Shown piece after piece: positions 18,205 to 28,047 of a stretch of DNA of 64,000 bases. The stretch comes from Gammaproteobacteria bacterium (GTDB lineage: Bacteria; Pseudomonadota; Gammaproteobacteria; UBA9339). A program made the translations under genes and the position numbers. The notes beneath the pieces are model-generated. The model saw nothing but the letters and a program-made list of their open reading frames with translations. It ran no database searches and was not told the origin of the DNA. Each line of letters begins with the position of its first letter. Position 1 is the first letter of the stretch. The stretch is taken from assembly GCA_016936855.1 (NCBI GenBank), contig JAFGXA010000019.1, positions 17,097 to 81,096 on the forward strand, in the 5' to 3' direction.

Positions 18205-19437
18205 TTATAGTGCGGCTAGTCTTATGAATAAGTTTTCAGAAAGATTAGGGGTTTCGGTTTTAAGTATTACAGATTCACCAGGATGTGCTATATCAATTGA
18301 TTGATTTTTTAGGTTTTCTAAAGCGTATTGCTTGCTTTTTATTAGGGGGCGAATTAAGCCCGGCAGCATTAATTCTAAATTGTTTGAAGTATCTAATTGT
18401 TTTTTAATTTGTAATTGCCAGCTATTTTGCGAAAGTTGCTTTTCTATTCTGGCTATGATGGGTTTTGTCGCTTTTATGCTGCTAAAAAGTTTTTTAGGAC
18501 TTCCTAAAAAGAAGCCGCTACCAAGGTCGCGAGTGCCAACTTGTAATAATTCATCAGTATATAGTTTAGGGCGGAATATTCCTTGCTGAATATCAGATAG
18601 AGCTGTGTTATAGACATCAATTACTTGTGCGCTATATGAGGAACTTTTAGTGCGACCTTCGATTTTTATTGCATCAATTTTATTTAAACAAAACCATTTT
18701 AAATAGTTTACTAAACAAAGATCATCAGGACTGAAAAAATAACTATAGTTTTCATCTTCCTCTAGATTCCATAATTTACCCTGCGGTCGACACTCTTCTT
18801 CGAAATCTATATTTACGGTTTTATAATTAAAGCGACAGGGGTGAGTGCATGCACCTAAATTGGCCGAGCGATCGTTTAGATAGGCGCTTAAAAAACAGCG
18901 GCCGGAGATGGCCATACACATTGCGCCGTGTACAAAAACTTCTAGTTCCATTTTTGGCACTGTTTGTCGAATCGTCTTTATAGAATTCAAACTTAATTCC
19001 CGCGCCAAATTAACGCGCTCCACGCCTTGATCACGCCAAAATTTTACTGCTTCACTATTGGTGGTATTGGCTTGAGTGCTCAGATGGATTGGTGTGTTTG
19101 GTAGAATTTTTTTGGCTAAACGAACTACGCCAGGATCGGCAATAATTAGGCCATCAACAGCAAAATCCCCTAATTTATGCAACGTTTCTTCAACTTGTTT
19201 CAAATGATTGTCTTGGGCAAAAATATTTAAGCAATAATAAATTTTTTTGTTTTTATTATGAGCTATTTTTAACGCTCTTTCTAAATCCTCAAAACTGAAC
19301 CCAGAACTTTTGGCGCGCAAATTTAGGGCATTGCCGCCTAAGTAACATGCATAAGCACCATAGGTAATATTAGTAATAAATTGCTCAAAGGATCCAGCAG
19401 GAGCTAGTAGTTCTGGTTTAAATATTTGCTTAGTCAT
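18205..19437 (-). CDS. U32 peptidase-family protein, probable tRNA hydroxylation enzyme (TrhP/YegQ-like)
   Basis: A 410-aa U32 protein starting at MTKQIFKPELLAPAGSF; the frame runs 78 nt further upstream, into the divergent nfo gene, and is not needed. Family signatures: ELLAPAGS, the cysteine-bearing VFVHGAMC, SGRCFLSAYLN and GACTHPCRFNY (four cysteines, Fe-S type), and AIKIEGRTKSSSYSAQVI. The last segment is closer to YegQ/TrhP (5-hydroxyuridine in the tRNA wobble position) than to RlhA (23S rRNA). Assignment to TrhP is an inference from motifs. Confidence 0.82.
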   Translation of the reverse strand: MTKQIFKPELLAPAGSFEQFITNITYGAYACYLGGNALNLRAKSSGFSFEDLERALKIAHNKNKKIYYCLNIFAQDNHLKQVEETLHKLGDFAVDGLIIADPGVVRLAKKILPNTPIHLSTQANTTNSEAVKFWRDQGVERVNLARELSLNSIKTIRQTVPKMELEVFVHGAMCMAISGRCFLSAYLNDRSANLGACTHPCRFNYKTVNIDFEEECRPQGKLWNLEEDENYSYFFSPDDLCLVNYLKWFCLNKIDAIKIEGRTKSSSYSAQVIDVYNTALSDIQQGIFRPKLYTDELLQVGTRDLGSGFFLGSPKKLFSSIKATKPIIARIEKQLSQNSWQLQIKKQLDTSNNLELMLPGLIRPLIKSKQYALENLKNQSIDIAHPGESVILKTETPNLSENLFIRLAAL

Positions 19438-19459
19438 GGGGGCATGATATAGTAAAATT

Positions 19460-20311
19460 ATGAGTATGAGCAAATATGTAGGAGCACATGTCAGTATTAC
19501 AGGTGGGGTTGCCAATGCTGCGATTAATGCTAGAGCAATAAATGCTAAAGCATTCGCTTTTTTTCTGAAAAATCAGAGGCAGTGGTTTGCTAAACCCTAT
19601 ACTCAAGCTGAAATTAAAGCGTTTAAAGAAAATTTATCTCTAGCAAATATAAAGCCAAAACATGTATTACCGCATAGTAGCTATTTGATAAATCTTGGTG
19701 GGCCTGATATCGAAAAGCGTCAGCGTGCCACAGTCGCTTTTATAGATGAGCTGAATCGTTGTGATCAATTAGGTTTGGTGCAACTCAATGTTCATCCTGG
19801 CAGTGGTCTGCGTAAAATTAGTGATGCAGAGTGTTTGGCCAACATTGCTGATTCAATTAATTATGCACTCGAGAAAACTCAAAATGTTGCGGTTATTTTA
19901 GAAAACACAGCAGGGCAAGGTGGGACCGTTGGAGATACATTCGAACATCTTGCGGCTATTATAGATATGATCAAGGATAAAAGTCGCATCGGTGTTTGTA
20001 TTGATACTTGCCATGCTTTCGCCGCTGGCTATGATTTTCGCACTAAAAAAGATTATCAAAAAACTTGGGATGATTTTGCCAAAATAATAGGTTTTGAATA
20101 TTTAAAAGGCATGCATCTTAATGACTCAAGAACAGAATTTGCCGCTGGTAAAGATCGACATGAATCAATAGGGCAGGGCTTTATTGGTGTGGATGCTTTT
20201 AAATACATCATGCAAGATTCTAGAATGGATGATATTCCTTTAATTTTAGAGACCAAAGATCCCAGCATTTGGGCTGATGAAATAAAATTACTGTATAGTT
20301 TTATCTCGTGA
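19460..20311 (+). CDS. nfo: Deoxyribonuclease IV (apurinic endonuclease)
   Basis: A 283-aa endonuclease IV with all zinc-site segments visible: [60 protein letters not shown] and LILETKD. It cuts DNA 5' of abasic sites in base-excision repair. It is divergent from the U32 gene with 22 bp between starts. ATG codons at 19460 and 19466 are both possible. A small hairpin (ATGATG / CATCAT, 20311-20327) follows the stop. Confidence 0.96.
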   Translation: MSMSKYVGAHVSITGGVANAAINARAINAKAFAFFLKNQRQWFAKPYTQAEIKAFKENLSLANIKPKHVLPHSSYLINLGGPDIEKRQRATVAFIDELNRCDQLGLVQLNVHPGSGLRKISDAECLANIADSINYALEKTQNVAVILENTAGQGGTVGDTFEHLAAIIDMIKDKSRIGVCIDTCHAFAAGYDFRTKKDYQKTWDDFAKIIGFEYLKGMHLNDSRTEFAAGKDRHESIGQGFIGVDAFKYIMQDSRMDDIPLILETKDPSIWADEIKLLYSFIS

Positions 20312-20332
20312 TGATGCTTATCATCATGATCA

Positions 20333-20619
20333 ATGTATCATCGTCAATCGATTCGTTTACCTGAATATGAATATGCGTCATATGGCGTGTATTTTGTGAC
20401 CTTACTAACTCAGAACCGAAAACATCTGTTCGGCGAGATAAAAAACAAGCAGATGATTTTAAGCAAAGCTGGTAGGGTGGTGTTCGATTATATGGTTGGC
20501 CGCGCTTCAACAAGCGTTTATGGCACCGCAATTACTATGAGCGCGTTGTCAGAGATAAGCATGAATTGGCAATAATCGAGCAATATATAACGGACAATCC
20601 AAAACGATGGGGCATATAA
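20333..20619 (+). pseudogene. Decayed REP-associated tyrosine transposase (RAYT)
   Basis: The first ~53 residues match the start of RAYT/Y1 transposases (RQSIRLPEYEY, GVYFVTLLTQNRKHLFG). After about 20490 homology jumps into another frame and to the protein's end (RFNKRLWHRNYYERVVRDK, then QYITDNPKRWGI and stop at 20619). The middle, with the metal-binding HUH histidines, is deleted, so the gene is dead. RAYTs are linked to the spread of REP palindromes, which is of interest given the repeats in this window. Confidence 0.8.
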
Positions 20620-20620
20620 A

Positions 20621-21037
20621 GTGCATGTTGTTATTAAATTTTCAAGGTTGTTTTTAGCAATATTGATTGTGCTACATATTCTGGCGATTATATCTATCGT
20701 TATTTTGCCGTGGAGTTGGTGGGTTAGGTTGGTGTTGGTTTTGGGGGTGATGGCGCAGTTTTGTTTTATGGTATCAAGATTTGTGTTATTGGCTCATTCT
20801 AATTCGGTGGCGCAGGTTTTTTATCAAAATGATTGTTGGTTTTTGCAAAATAATGTTGGAGATAAGTATCAAGTTGATTTCGAAAATGGGTATGTTTCAA
20901 AATTTTTGATTTTGTTGAATTTTAAAAGGACTGGAAAGTGGCGTGTCTCGTCTGTGGTGGTTTTTAAAGATGGTGTTGAGAATCAAGATATGTGGCGCAA
21001 ATTAAGGGTGAGATTGTTTTCGCTCGGCAATGCTTGA
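20621..21037 (+). CDS. YgfX-like inner-membrane protein
   Basis: A 138-aa protein, from a GTG at 20621, with two adjacent membrane segments (about 10-30 and 34-56) and a soluble C-terminal half ending in VVVFKDGVENQDMWRKLRVRL, which fits the YgfX family (PF07254; E. coli CptA/YgfX, described as toxin partner of SdhE). sdhE, the usual neighbour, is not adjacent. Its end overlaps the convergent antiporter gene by 36 bp. Family assignment is moderate. Confidence 0.65.
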   Translation: MHVVIKFSRLFLAILIVLHILAIISIVILPWSWWVRLVLVLGVMAQFCFMVSRFVLLAHSNSVAQVFYQNDCWFLQNNVGDKYQVDFENGYVSKFLILLNFKRTGKWRVSSVVVFKDGVENQDMWRKLRVRLFSLGNA

Positions 21038-22264
21038 TGCAACACTTTTTATAGTCAAGCCTTGTACAACTATAGAGAAAATTACAACCACATAGGTCAT
21101 GCTTAAGATTAAACTTCTGTGTGGAGATGCTGGCAAACTTAAGGCAAGTGCTAAAGCCAATGCTCCGCGTAGGCCGCCCCAGGTTAAAATCCTAATTGCA
21201 CCATTTGGTATTTTTTTATAACGACGAAACAGTTTGATGGGGATTGCAACAGTTACAAGACGCGTTGCTATGACTATGATTATTATCAAAGCGGCAATTG
21301 TGCCTAAGGTTGGAGTAAAGTTGATTGTTAGTAGCTCTAAACCAATTAGGGAAAATAAAATTACGTTTAAAACAGATTCAATTAGTTCCCAAAAGGTATC
21401 TAAAGTATCGATGATTTTTTTCGGCATCGATAGGGTCATGCCTTTATTGCCAATGAATATTCCAGCCATAACCATGGCAAGTGGTCCGGATATATCAAGA
21501 TGTATGGCGAAGTTGTAACCTGCAGTTGTTATAACTAGAGTTATTAAGATAGCTAGTATGTAGTCGTTGGTTTTTTTCAATAATCTATAAGCAAGGTAAC
21601 CAAGTCCAGCGCCATAGACAATGCCTCCAATAGTTTGGCGTAAAAATAGTATTGATGCAGTATCAAAATTTATTGGTGTGCTGGTAAATACTAATTGGTA
21701 TATAGTCAGAAATACTACGATAGCAACACCATCGTTAAATAAAGCTTCGCCCTCAATCATGGTTTTTAATTGTTTAGGAGCATTGGTATTGCGAAAGAGC
21801 GCTAATACTGCTACAGGATCAGTGGGTGAAATTAATGCCCCAAATAATAAACAGTAAATAAGTGATATTTTTATCTTTAACAGGGGTAGGGCGAAATAAA
21901 GAATCGCTCCTATTATGGCGGTTGATGCTAACACGCCGAAGATTGCAAGGGAGCTAATTTCAACTACTTGTTTTTTCAATTCATTGATGTTGATGCGCAA
22001 AGCACCTGCAAATAAGAGGAAACTTAGCATGCCGCGCAAAACTAAAATATGAAATGGAATATTGCGCAACATGCTTTCTAGATGATGCTCAAAATTAATG
22101 CCGCCTAGTTTGCCTATGGCAACTATTGCTAGTGAGATAAGTAGTGCGCCGCCTGTCACGGCAACTGTTGTGTGCAACTTTAAAAAGCGATGATTTATAT
22201 AGCCAATAATAACCGCTGCTACTAAAATAGCGGAGATAAGGTTGTATAGTAAGTATAAATTCAT
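21002..22264 (-). CDS. Na+/H+ antiporter, CPA1 (NhaP-type) family
   Basis: A 420-aa protein with about 12 membrane segments. Core motifs: GALISPTDPVAVLALF, FNDGVAIVVFLTIYQL (the conserved N-D pair of ion binding) and the late GGLRGALALALALSLP. It is a cytoplasmic-membrane sodium/proton exchanger for pH and Na+ homeostasis. Its ATG immediately follows the asnS stop codon, so the two genes form an operon. Confidence 0.92.
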   Translation of the reverse strand: MNLYLLYNLISAILVAAVIIGYINHRFLKLHTTVAVTGGALLISLAIVAIGKLGGINFEHHLESMLRNIPFHILVLRGMLSFLLFAGALRININELKKQVVEISSLAIFGVLASTAIIGAILYFALPLLKIKISLIYCLLFGALISPTDPVAVLALFRNTNAPKQLKTMIEGEALFNDGVAIVVFLTIYQLVFTSTPINFDTASILFLRQTIGGIVYGAGLGYLAYRLLKKTNDYILAILITLVITTAGYNFAIHLDISGPLAMVMAGIFIGNKGMTLSMPKKIIDTLDTFWELIESVLNVILFSLIGLELLTINFTPTLGTIAALIIIIVIATRLVTVAIPIKLFRRYKKIPNGAIRILTWGGLRGALALALALSLPASPHRSLILSMTYVVVIFSIVVQGLTIKSVASSIAERKQSHP

Positions 22265-23668
22265 CTAAAAATTAGCATGTTTTACAGTTCTTGGAAAAGG
22301 TATTATATCACGAATATTGCCCATGCCAGTCATATAGCCAACACAACGCTCAAAGCCCATACCGAATCCTGAGTGTGGTGTTGTGCCATAACGACGCAGG
22401 TCGCGATACCAAGAGTAGCCATCAATATCTAGGCCCATTTCAACAATACGCTTGTCTAAAATATTGAGACGTTCTTCACGTTGCGAGCCGCCGATTATCT
22501 CGCCGATGCCAGGCACCAATACATCCATTGCAGCCACAGTTTTTTCATCATCATTAAGACGCATATAAAAAGCTTTTATGTCTTTGGGGTAGTTGATTAC
22601 AGTAACAGGTGCTTTTACCAACTCCTCTGTTAAGTATCTTTCGTGCTCAGATTGCATGTCCATGCCCCATTTTACTGGGAATTGGAATTTCTTATTGGCT
22701 TGTTCTAAATGTTTGATGGCGTCAGTGTATTCCATGACGGTGAATTCGCTATTAATTAAGTTTTCGAGCCTTGTGATCGCGTTCTTATCTATGCGTTTTG
22801 CAAAAAATTCCATGTCGTCGATGCGTTCTTCTAAGACAGCTTTGGCAATATATTTCAGCATTTCTTCTGCCAACTTGGCGTTATCCATTAAATCAGCAAA
22901 GGCAATTTCAGGTTCGATCATCCAAAATTCTGCTAAGTGTCTTGTGGTGTTAGAGTTTTCTGCGCGAAACGTTGGTCCAAATGTGTAAACTTTGGACATG
23001 GCCTGGCAGTAGCTTTCAACGTTAAGTTGACCAGATACGGTTAAAAAGGTTTCTTTGCCAAAGAAGTCTTGAGAAAAATCAACTTCTCCTTTATCAGTTT
23101 TTGGCAGGTTCATTAAATCCAAGGTGCTAACGCGAAACATTTCACCAGCACCTTCGCAGTCGCTGCCAGTAATAATTGGTGTGTGTATCCAATAGAAACC
23201 ACGTTCATGCATGAATCTATGGATTGCTTGGGCAATACAGTTCTGCACGCGGGTAACAGCTCCGATGGTGTTGGTGCGAGCGCGTAGGTGCGCATGTTCG
23301 CGCAAGTATTCTAAGGTGTGGTGTTTAGGGGTAATTGGGTAAGTCTCAGGGTCATCCACAAAACCTAGTACTTCAATTTCAGTTGCTTGAATTTCAAAGG
23401 CTTGGCCTTGGCCGGGGGACTGTACAATTTTACCTGTTACCTTTATTGAGCAACCAGCTGATAGTTTTAGAACATCATTTTCGTAGTTGTTCAAGTCTTG
23501 TGGAGCAATAATTTGAATTGAATCAAAGCAAGATCCATCATTGAGCATAATAAACGAAAAACCCGCCTTTGAGTCGCGCCTAGTGCGCACCCAACCATTG
23601 GTTGTAATAATGGAATCAGTTGTAGCGAAACCGGCTAATAAATCTTTTACTGAAAATGTGTTCTGCAT
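22265..23668 (-). CDS. asnS: Asparaginyl-tRNA synthetase
   Basis: A 467-aa class II synthetase, starting at [14 protein letters not shown], essentially the length of E. coli AsnS. An N-terminal OB-fold anticodon-binding domain is followed by the catalytic domain: [17 protein letters not shown] (motif 2) and [15 protein letters not shown] (motif 3). It charges tRNA-Asn with asparagine. An upstream in-frame ATG at 23689 is less likely. First gene of a pair with the antiporter. Confidence 0.97.
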   Translation of the reverse strand: MQNTFSVKDLLAGFATTDSIITTNGWVRTRRDSKAGFSFIMLNDGSCFDSIQIIAPQDLNNYENDVLKLSAGCSIKVTGKIVQSPGQGQAFEIQATEIEVLGFVDDPETYPITPKHHTLEYLREHAHLRARTNTIGAVTRVQNCIAQAIHRFMHERGFYWIHTPIITGSDCEGAGEMFRVSTLDLMNLPKTDKGEVDFSQDFFGKETFLTVSGQLNVESYCQAMSKVYTFGPTFRAENSNTTRHLAEFWMIEPEIAFADLMDNAKLAEEMLKYIAKAVLEERIDDMEFFAKRIDKNAITRLENLINSEFTVMEYTDAIKHLEQANKKFQFPVKWGMDMQSEHERYLTEELVKAPVTVINYPKDIKAFYMRLNDDEKTVAAMDVLVPGIGEIIGGSQREERLNILDKRIVEMGLDIDGYSWYRDLRRYGTTPHSGFGMGFERCVGYMTGMGNIRDIIPFPRTVKHANF

Positions 23669-23802
23669 AATTTTTACCATTAAAAACAAAAGCGCATGAT
23701 AGCAGATTTTATTTTATCTAAAAACTCCGAATTAGTTAGATTAAAATTCGTCGGTTTGCATTCGATGCGTGCTATGGCATACTTTGTTTTTCCGTGCCTT
23801 TG

Positions 23803-23940
23803 ATTAGCAAATGTGATTTGTTTGGCACCTGTAGGGGCGGACCCCTGCGTCCGCCCTTGTATGAATGGCAAAGTGTTTTTTTATAAATAAATTTAGGTGC
23901 GATGGGAGGTCACCCGGTCAATCCGGGTAATGACGGTGCA
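23803..23940. repeat. Type A hairpin repeat followed by type B repeat
   Basis: The 318-base gap 23669-23986 has no gene. Type A: GATTAGCAAATG flank, then stem GGGCGGAC (23835-23842) and GTCCGCCC (23849-23856). Type B: 23896-23939, containing the arms ACCCGG and CCGGGT and ending AATGACGGTGC. The bases before 23803 show nothing beyond room for an asnS promoter. Confidence 0.8.
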
Positions 23941-23986
23941 GTTAAATTACATTGATGACATGTAAAACTAAAACAACGAGGTATGT

Positions 23987-24730
23987 ATGGCAGGACATAG
24001 TAAATGGGCAAATATTAAACACCGCAAGGCGCGTCAAGATGCTAAGCGTGGCAAGGTTTTTACCAAGTTAATTCGTGCAATTACGGTAGCGGCACGTGCA
24101 GGTGGTGATGATTTATCCAGTAATTCAACATTACGTTTGGCGATTGATAAGGCCTTAGCTGAAAATATGCCGCGGGATACAATTGATCGCGCAATTAAGC
24201 GTGGTGCCGGTGGCGCAGAAGGCGCTAATGTTTCTGAAAGTTTTTATGAAGGATATGGTCCGGCTGGTGTTGCGATATTGGTTGAATGTTTGACTGATAA
24301 TAAAAATCGCACAGTTAGCGAAGTGCGCCATGCTTTTACCAAGGCTGGTGGTAATTTAGGTACAGATGGTTCTGTGGCTTATCTATTTACTAAAAAGGGT
24401 GTATTTACTTTTCCACCTGAGAGCGATGAAGACAGTATTATGGAGATTGCGCTTGAAAATGGTGCTGATGATATTGTGAATAACGAAGATGGTAGTTTGG
24501 ATCTTTTTACCGACCAAGAAAACTATCAAGCGGTAAAAGATGCGTTGGAGAAAGCCAATATCGAAATAGCTAATGCTGATCTTGGTATGGTGCCATCTAT
24601 GCAAGCGACCCTTGACCAGGACGCCGCAGAAAAGGTATTGCGCTTAATCGATGTTTTGGAAGATCTAGATGATGTGCAAAATGTTTATCATAATGCTGAT
24701 ATTCCGGATGAGGTTTTAGAGAGTCTTTAA
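23987..24730 (+). CDS. yebC: YebC/PmpR-family regulatory protein
   Basis: A 247-aa YebC-family protein: starts [20 protein letters not shown], with the [10 protein letters not shown] and conserved acidic C-terminal segments. Family members act as transcription regulators or help ribosomes through poly-proline stretches. The yebC-ruvC order is common; here ruvC starts on the base after the yebC stop codon. Confidence 0.96.
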   Translation: MAGHSKWANIKHRKARQDAKRGKVFTKLIRAITVAARAGGDDLSSNSTLRLAIDKALAENMPRDTIDRAIKRGAGGAEGANVSESFYEGYGPAGVAILVECLTDNKNRTVSEVRHAFTKAGGNLGTDGSVAYLFTKKGVFTFPPESDEDSIMEIALENGADDIVNNEDGSLDLFTDQENYQAVKDALEKANIEIANADLGMVPSMQATLDQDAAEKVLRLIDVLEDLDDVQNVYHNADIPDEVLESL

Positions 24731-25210
24731 ATGACTATTATTCTTGGTGTTGATCCAGGTTCGCGTGCTACAGGTTTCGGTGTTATTGAAACTAGTGGTA
24801 AAAATTATCAATATTTAACCAGCGGTGTTATTTCGATTTCTGGCCAATTTCCTGCGCGTCTGCAAACCATCTTTAACGATCTTTCTGCAATAATTCAGCA
24901 ATATCGACCAGATCAGGCTGCAATCGAAGAGGTATTTATGCATGTTAATCCGAGCTCCGCTTTAAAGTTAGGTCAAGCTCGTGGGGCTGCGATTGTAGCC
25001 ATAGCAAATAATCATATTCCTTTAGCAGAATATGCGCCGCGTCAGATTAAGCAAATGATTGTGGGTTATGGTGCTGCCACTAAAGATCAAGTGCAGCATA
25101 TGGTAAAAAAGTTGCTGGGTATTGAAGGCGATTTAAAAGCCGATGCTGCTGATGCGTTAGCGATTGCCCTTTGCCGCGCGCATACTCGAATGTCGCAAGT
25201 CAAGACCTGA
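24731..25210 (+). CDS. ruvC: Crossover junction endodeoxyribonuclease RuvC
   Basis: A 159-aa Holliday-junction resolvase with the four acidic active-site positions visible: Asp in ILGVDPGSRATG, Glu in AAIEEVFM, and two Asp in DAADALAIALC. Family length is about 160-175 aa. ruvA and ruvB do not follow, although they often do. The last residues (MSQVKT) and the stop are encoded by GTCAAGACCTGACCCC, which resembles a dispersed repeat and may have replaced the native end. Confidence 0.95.
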   Translation: MTIILGVDPGSRATGFGVIETSGKNYQYLTSGVISISGQFPARLQTIFNDLSAIIQQYRPDQAAIEEVFMHVNPSSALKLGQARGAAIVAIANNHIPLAEYAPRQIKQMIVGYGAATKDQVQHMVKKLLGIEGDLKADAADALAIALCRAHTRMSQVKT

Positions 25211-25250
25211 CCCCTTTCTCCCTTTCTTTCTCCCTTTCCCTTTCCCTCTT
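25211..25250. other. 40-nt uninterrupted pyrimidine tract
   Basis: From the base after the ruvC stop to the end of the convergent gene, every base is C or T, in partly mirror-symmetric CCCTTT blocks. Such tracts can form triplex DNA. No terminator hairpin is seen. Confidence 0.6.
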
Positions 25251-27888
25251 AGTCAAGTTGCGGTTCTTCGTGATCTTGTGGTGCTATTGTCAAATATTCT
25301 CTAAGTTCAGCATACATATCTTCATCGCCTGCCTCAGGCAAGCTTCCTAATATATATTCTTTCTTTGCTACATCACCATCAAGTTGCTGTGGGTCAGCTC
25401 CTTCTTCAGCTGGCTTGTAAACATCGCCATCAAGAGCAGTGTTTAAAAAGGCGTCACGTTTTTCCGCTACATCTTCTCCATCTTCGGTCCCAATTGCTTG
25501 CAGAATGTTTATTATTCTTTCTCTAGCCGCAGTGGTTATCATTTTGCCATCAGCACCTCTTCTTGGGACCACGGCATCACCTAAAGCCTTTAGGTCTTCT
25601 ACAATAAGGCTTTGAGCAAGCGAGAGATCATCCTGAAAAACGCCATTTAAAAATGCTTCTTGTTTATCTGTAGTAGCGTCGCCATTTGCTTGAATAGAAT
25701 GAACGACATCGGTCAAATCTAGCACAGCTTCACGATCCAATAGCTTTTGAGCTTCTCCAGGTATATCCCTTTTTACCATTTCATTACCTAAAGCTGTAAG
25801 CGCTGCATTATCAAGACCATGCAAAAATGGTTGTAGATGATCGACAGGATTATACCCATCAGATGGTACGGCTGGATACATTATAGATCTGATGAAATGG
25901 GTGGCTCTTGCTATTTTTGCAGCAGCAGCATCATCGGTAGCAGATAATGCCTCTTTTAATCCTTCAAAGACTCCTGTATCTAAAGCATAAATGTCCTCAT
26001 TACTAGCTCCAATAATCAGCATATGATCTCGCAGAGAAAGAAACTCTTGATAGTTGGTAATTAGTGATCTTCCTAATTGACCATCTCCAGTATCTTGTTG
26101 AATGAGATAGTTAGCGTTGGCTTTTATAGTATCTTGACGAGTTGTTGCTGCTGCAGTAGCAGGTGTTGCAAAATCAATCACCCCTTGTTCTTTATCAGGC
26201 ATAATTTCTAGAGCAACTAACTTTAAGAAAGTGGTTGGTGAGGATGCTTTAAGCGCCGCCACCGCTGAAATATCTCTTGCAAGTTTATTGCCGTCTGCGT
26301 CGACTAGAGCAGTGTCGCCGCTAGCTATTGCTGTCTCTATTATGCTTGCTACCTTGCGTCCGAGTTTATTGCTGTTTGCAGCCTTGTCTAAGTACTCTTT
26401 GTGAGCTGTAATTGCAGCTTCTGCATCACCTTCCGCATCTCTTGCTTCAGCTGCCGCCTGGACTAATAACGGAGCTAAGGTGCTATAAAACTCTTTGCGT
26501 TCGTCTCCATTGAGTTCCCTTACTATCTTGTCAGAAACTCTTTCGCTTAAAGATGTTGCTATTAGTTTTTTATTGTCGCCTTCGGCTTCTCTATAAGCCT
26601 CTAATATCTTACTGGTTTTCTGTTTGACTAGAAAAGGTTCCAGTTCTGCGCGTTTTGTACTGTCATTACCTTCAAGTTTCCCTATGAATTTTGCAATACT
26701 TTTTCCGCCTTCTTCTTTTTGTTGCTTGATTTCCTTTTTATGCTCTTTTTTTCCAGGAATAGCGTTTCTTGCAAGGACCCCATCTGCATCTTGCAGGTCT
26801 TTTCGCATAGTGTCAGTCAATTTGGTCATATATTGCTCTGATTCGAACTTGTCTTGATATTCTTTCTCTAATTGCGCAAGCTCTCCTAGCTCCTTATCTG
26901 TAAATATTTCCCTTGCATCTATGGTTTTTGTGATAGTTTTCTTTTGGGTTTTAGGGTCTGGTGCTCCAGGATGGCTGTCATAGTCTTTATCTTCCTTTGA
27001 AACAACTTTTTGAAATCTTACCTTAATATCTTCTAGTTTAAAGCCGCGTTTAACCAAAGCTCTAACCAATTTACGTCTTTGTCTTTCGCTGCCATTGACT
27101 ACTCTCAGCTTAGCATTTGGTCCAAACGTTTCCATTGCTTTATTAGCGATATTGTCATAGCTTTCATCACTGATAGCTCCCCTTAGTTTAAGGGTTCCTT
27201 CTATTCCAATGACATTACCATCCTTATCTGTGGTTAGGCGGGTTTCATAAATCACCTTGTATGTTTGAAAGCGCAGTACTCTGCCAGCTTTTCTGAAGTA
27301 TTTTCCTATGCCGGCATCATCCCGATCCTTTGCGTTTCTTGCTTTATATTTCCCTCTTTCAAAACTGTCATCTACCTCGGATCTGACGGATAGTTCGTAC
27401 ATGCGTTGAGTAGCTGCGTATACCTTGTGGTCGCGTAACATATTTCGCATTTTGGTCAAGAGCTTTTCGCTTTGATTTATCGTATAGAGTAATTCGGTTT
27501 CTGCTATTTTTATTGTGGTTTCGTGTTGTTCACCGTCTAACCCTTTTTCTGTAGCTAAACTTTTGAGCGATGCTTTAGCAGATTCTTGTAGTGCTGTTAG
27601 ACGAGCCATTGCTGCAGTGAATGCGGCGTCAACACTTTCAGGATTGGGAGTGCCCGTTGCATCCCTACAATTTGTCACAAAATCTTTAATTATTTCCTGT
27701 TGAGCCGTGAAGATCCAATTAGTTTGGTCTTGGTTGTCCGGGTTTTTAGCTTCAGACAAGGATGCAACCTCCTTTTCTTGCATGTAGGCTCTTTTCCAAT
27801 TGCGACCACTGTATAATTTTGTGTTATCCACAGCTTCTTTTAGGTTGACTATATGATTATCAACCATGCGGGCTATTGCTGAACTCAT
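25249..27888 (-). CDS. Large helical protein of unknown function, candidate Dot/Icm effector
   Basis: An 879-aa soluble protein with no signal peptide or membrane segment and no recognised enzyme motif. It is Ala/Glu/Lys-rich and mostly helical. Near residues 255-285, AKLRVVNGSERQRRKL followed by VRALVKRGF faintly recalls relaxase-associated LPD7-type folds (weak). The C-terminal half holds degenerate helical repeats of the form ...GD...K..FL...L (KQEAFLNGVFQDD, KRDAFLNTALDGD, ERKEFYSTLAPLL, KRAELEPFLV). The C-terminus is acidic (GDEDMYAEL, DHEEPQLD), like E-block Dot/Icm signals. It is divergent from icmV-dotA. Confidence 0.7.
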   Translation of the reverse strand: MSSAIARMVDNHIVNLKEAVDNTKLYSGRNWKRAYMQEKEVASLSEAKNPDNQDQTNWIFTAQQEIIKDFVTNCRDATGTPNPESVDAAFTAAMARLTALQESAKASLKSLATEKGLDGEQHETTIKIAETELLYTINQSEKLLTKMRNMLRDHKVYAATQRMYELSVRSEVDDSFERGKYKARNAKDRDDAGIGKYFRKAGRVLRFQTYKVIYETRLTTDKDGNVIGIEGTLKLRGAISDESYDNIANKAMETFGPNAKLRVVNGSERQRRKLVRALVKRGFKLEDIKVRFQKVVSKEDKDYDSHPGAPDPKTQKKTITKTIDAREIFTDKELGELAQLEKEYQDKFESEQYMTKLTDTMRKDLQDADGVLARNAIPGKKEHKKEIKQQKEEGGKSIAKFIGKLEGNDSTKRAELEPFLVKQKTSKILEAYREAEGDNKKLIATSLSERVSDKIVRELNGDERKEFYSTLAPLLVQAAAEARDAEGDAEAAITAHKEYLDKAANSNKLGRKVASIIETAIASGDTALVDADGNKLARDISAVAALKASSPTTFLKLVALEIMPDKEQGVIDFATPATAAATTRQDTIKANANYLIQQDTGDGQLGRSLITNYQEFLSLRDHMLIIGASNEDIYALDTGVFEGLKEALSATDDAAAAKIARATHFIRSIMYPAVPSDGYNPVDHLQPFLHGLDNAALTALGNEMVKRDIPGEAQKLLDREAVLDLTDVVHSIQANGDATTDKQEAFLNGVFQDDLSLAQSLIVEDLKALGDAVVPRRGADGKMITTAARERIINILQAIGTEDGEDVAEKRDAFLNTALDGDVYKPAEEGADPQQLDGDVAKKEYILGSLPEAGDEDMYAELREYLTIAPQDHEEPQLD

Positions 27889-27977
27889 GTTTGAACTCCA
27901 GTTAGATGCATTTATTAACTATGGACATGCTAGCATACAGGGGCTGTTTTTTCCAAAATTTTACAGACATACAAGTT

Positions 27978-28008
27978 TTGGATTGTAGAGTAAATTATGT
28001 GCTAGAAT
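27978..28008 (+). promoter_or_regulatory. Probable promoter of icmV-dotA
   Basis: An extended -10 element TGC-TAGAAT (TAGAAT at 28003-28008) lies about 40 bp before icmV, with a weak TTGGAT (27978-27983) 19 bp upstream. No PmrA-type direct repeat was recognised. Confidence 0.45.
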
Positions 28009-28047
28009 CGCGTATATAGTTAATTTGGATGGAAGGGGTTTATTGAT

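Noticed and set aside
20333..20575. 80-aa frame as an intact small gene
   Set aside because: Only the first ~53 residues resemble RAYT; the rest is out of frame, so it is a pseudogene fragment.
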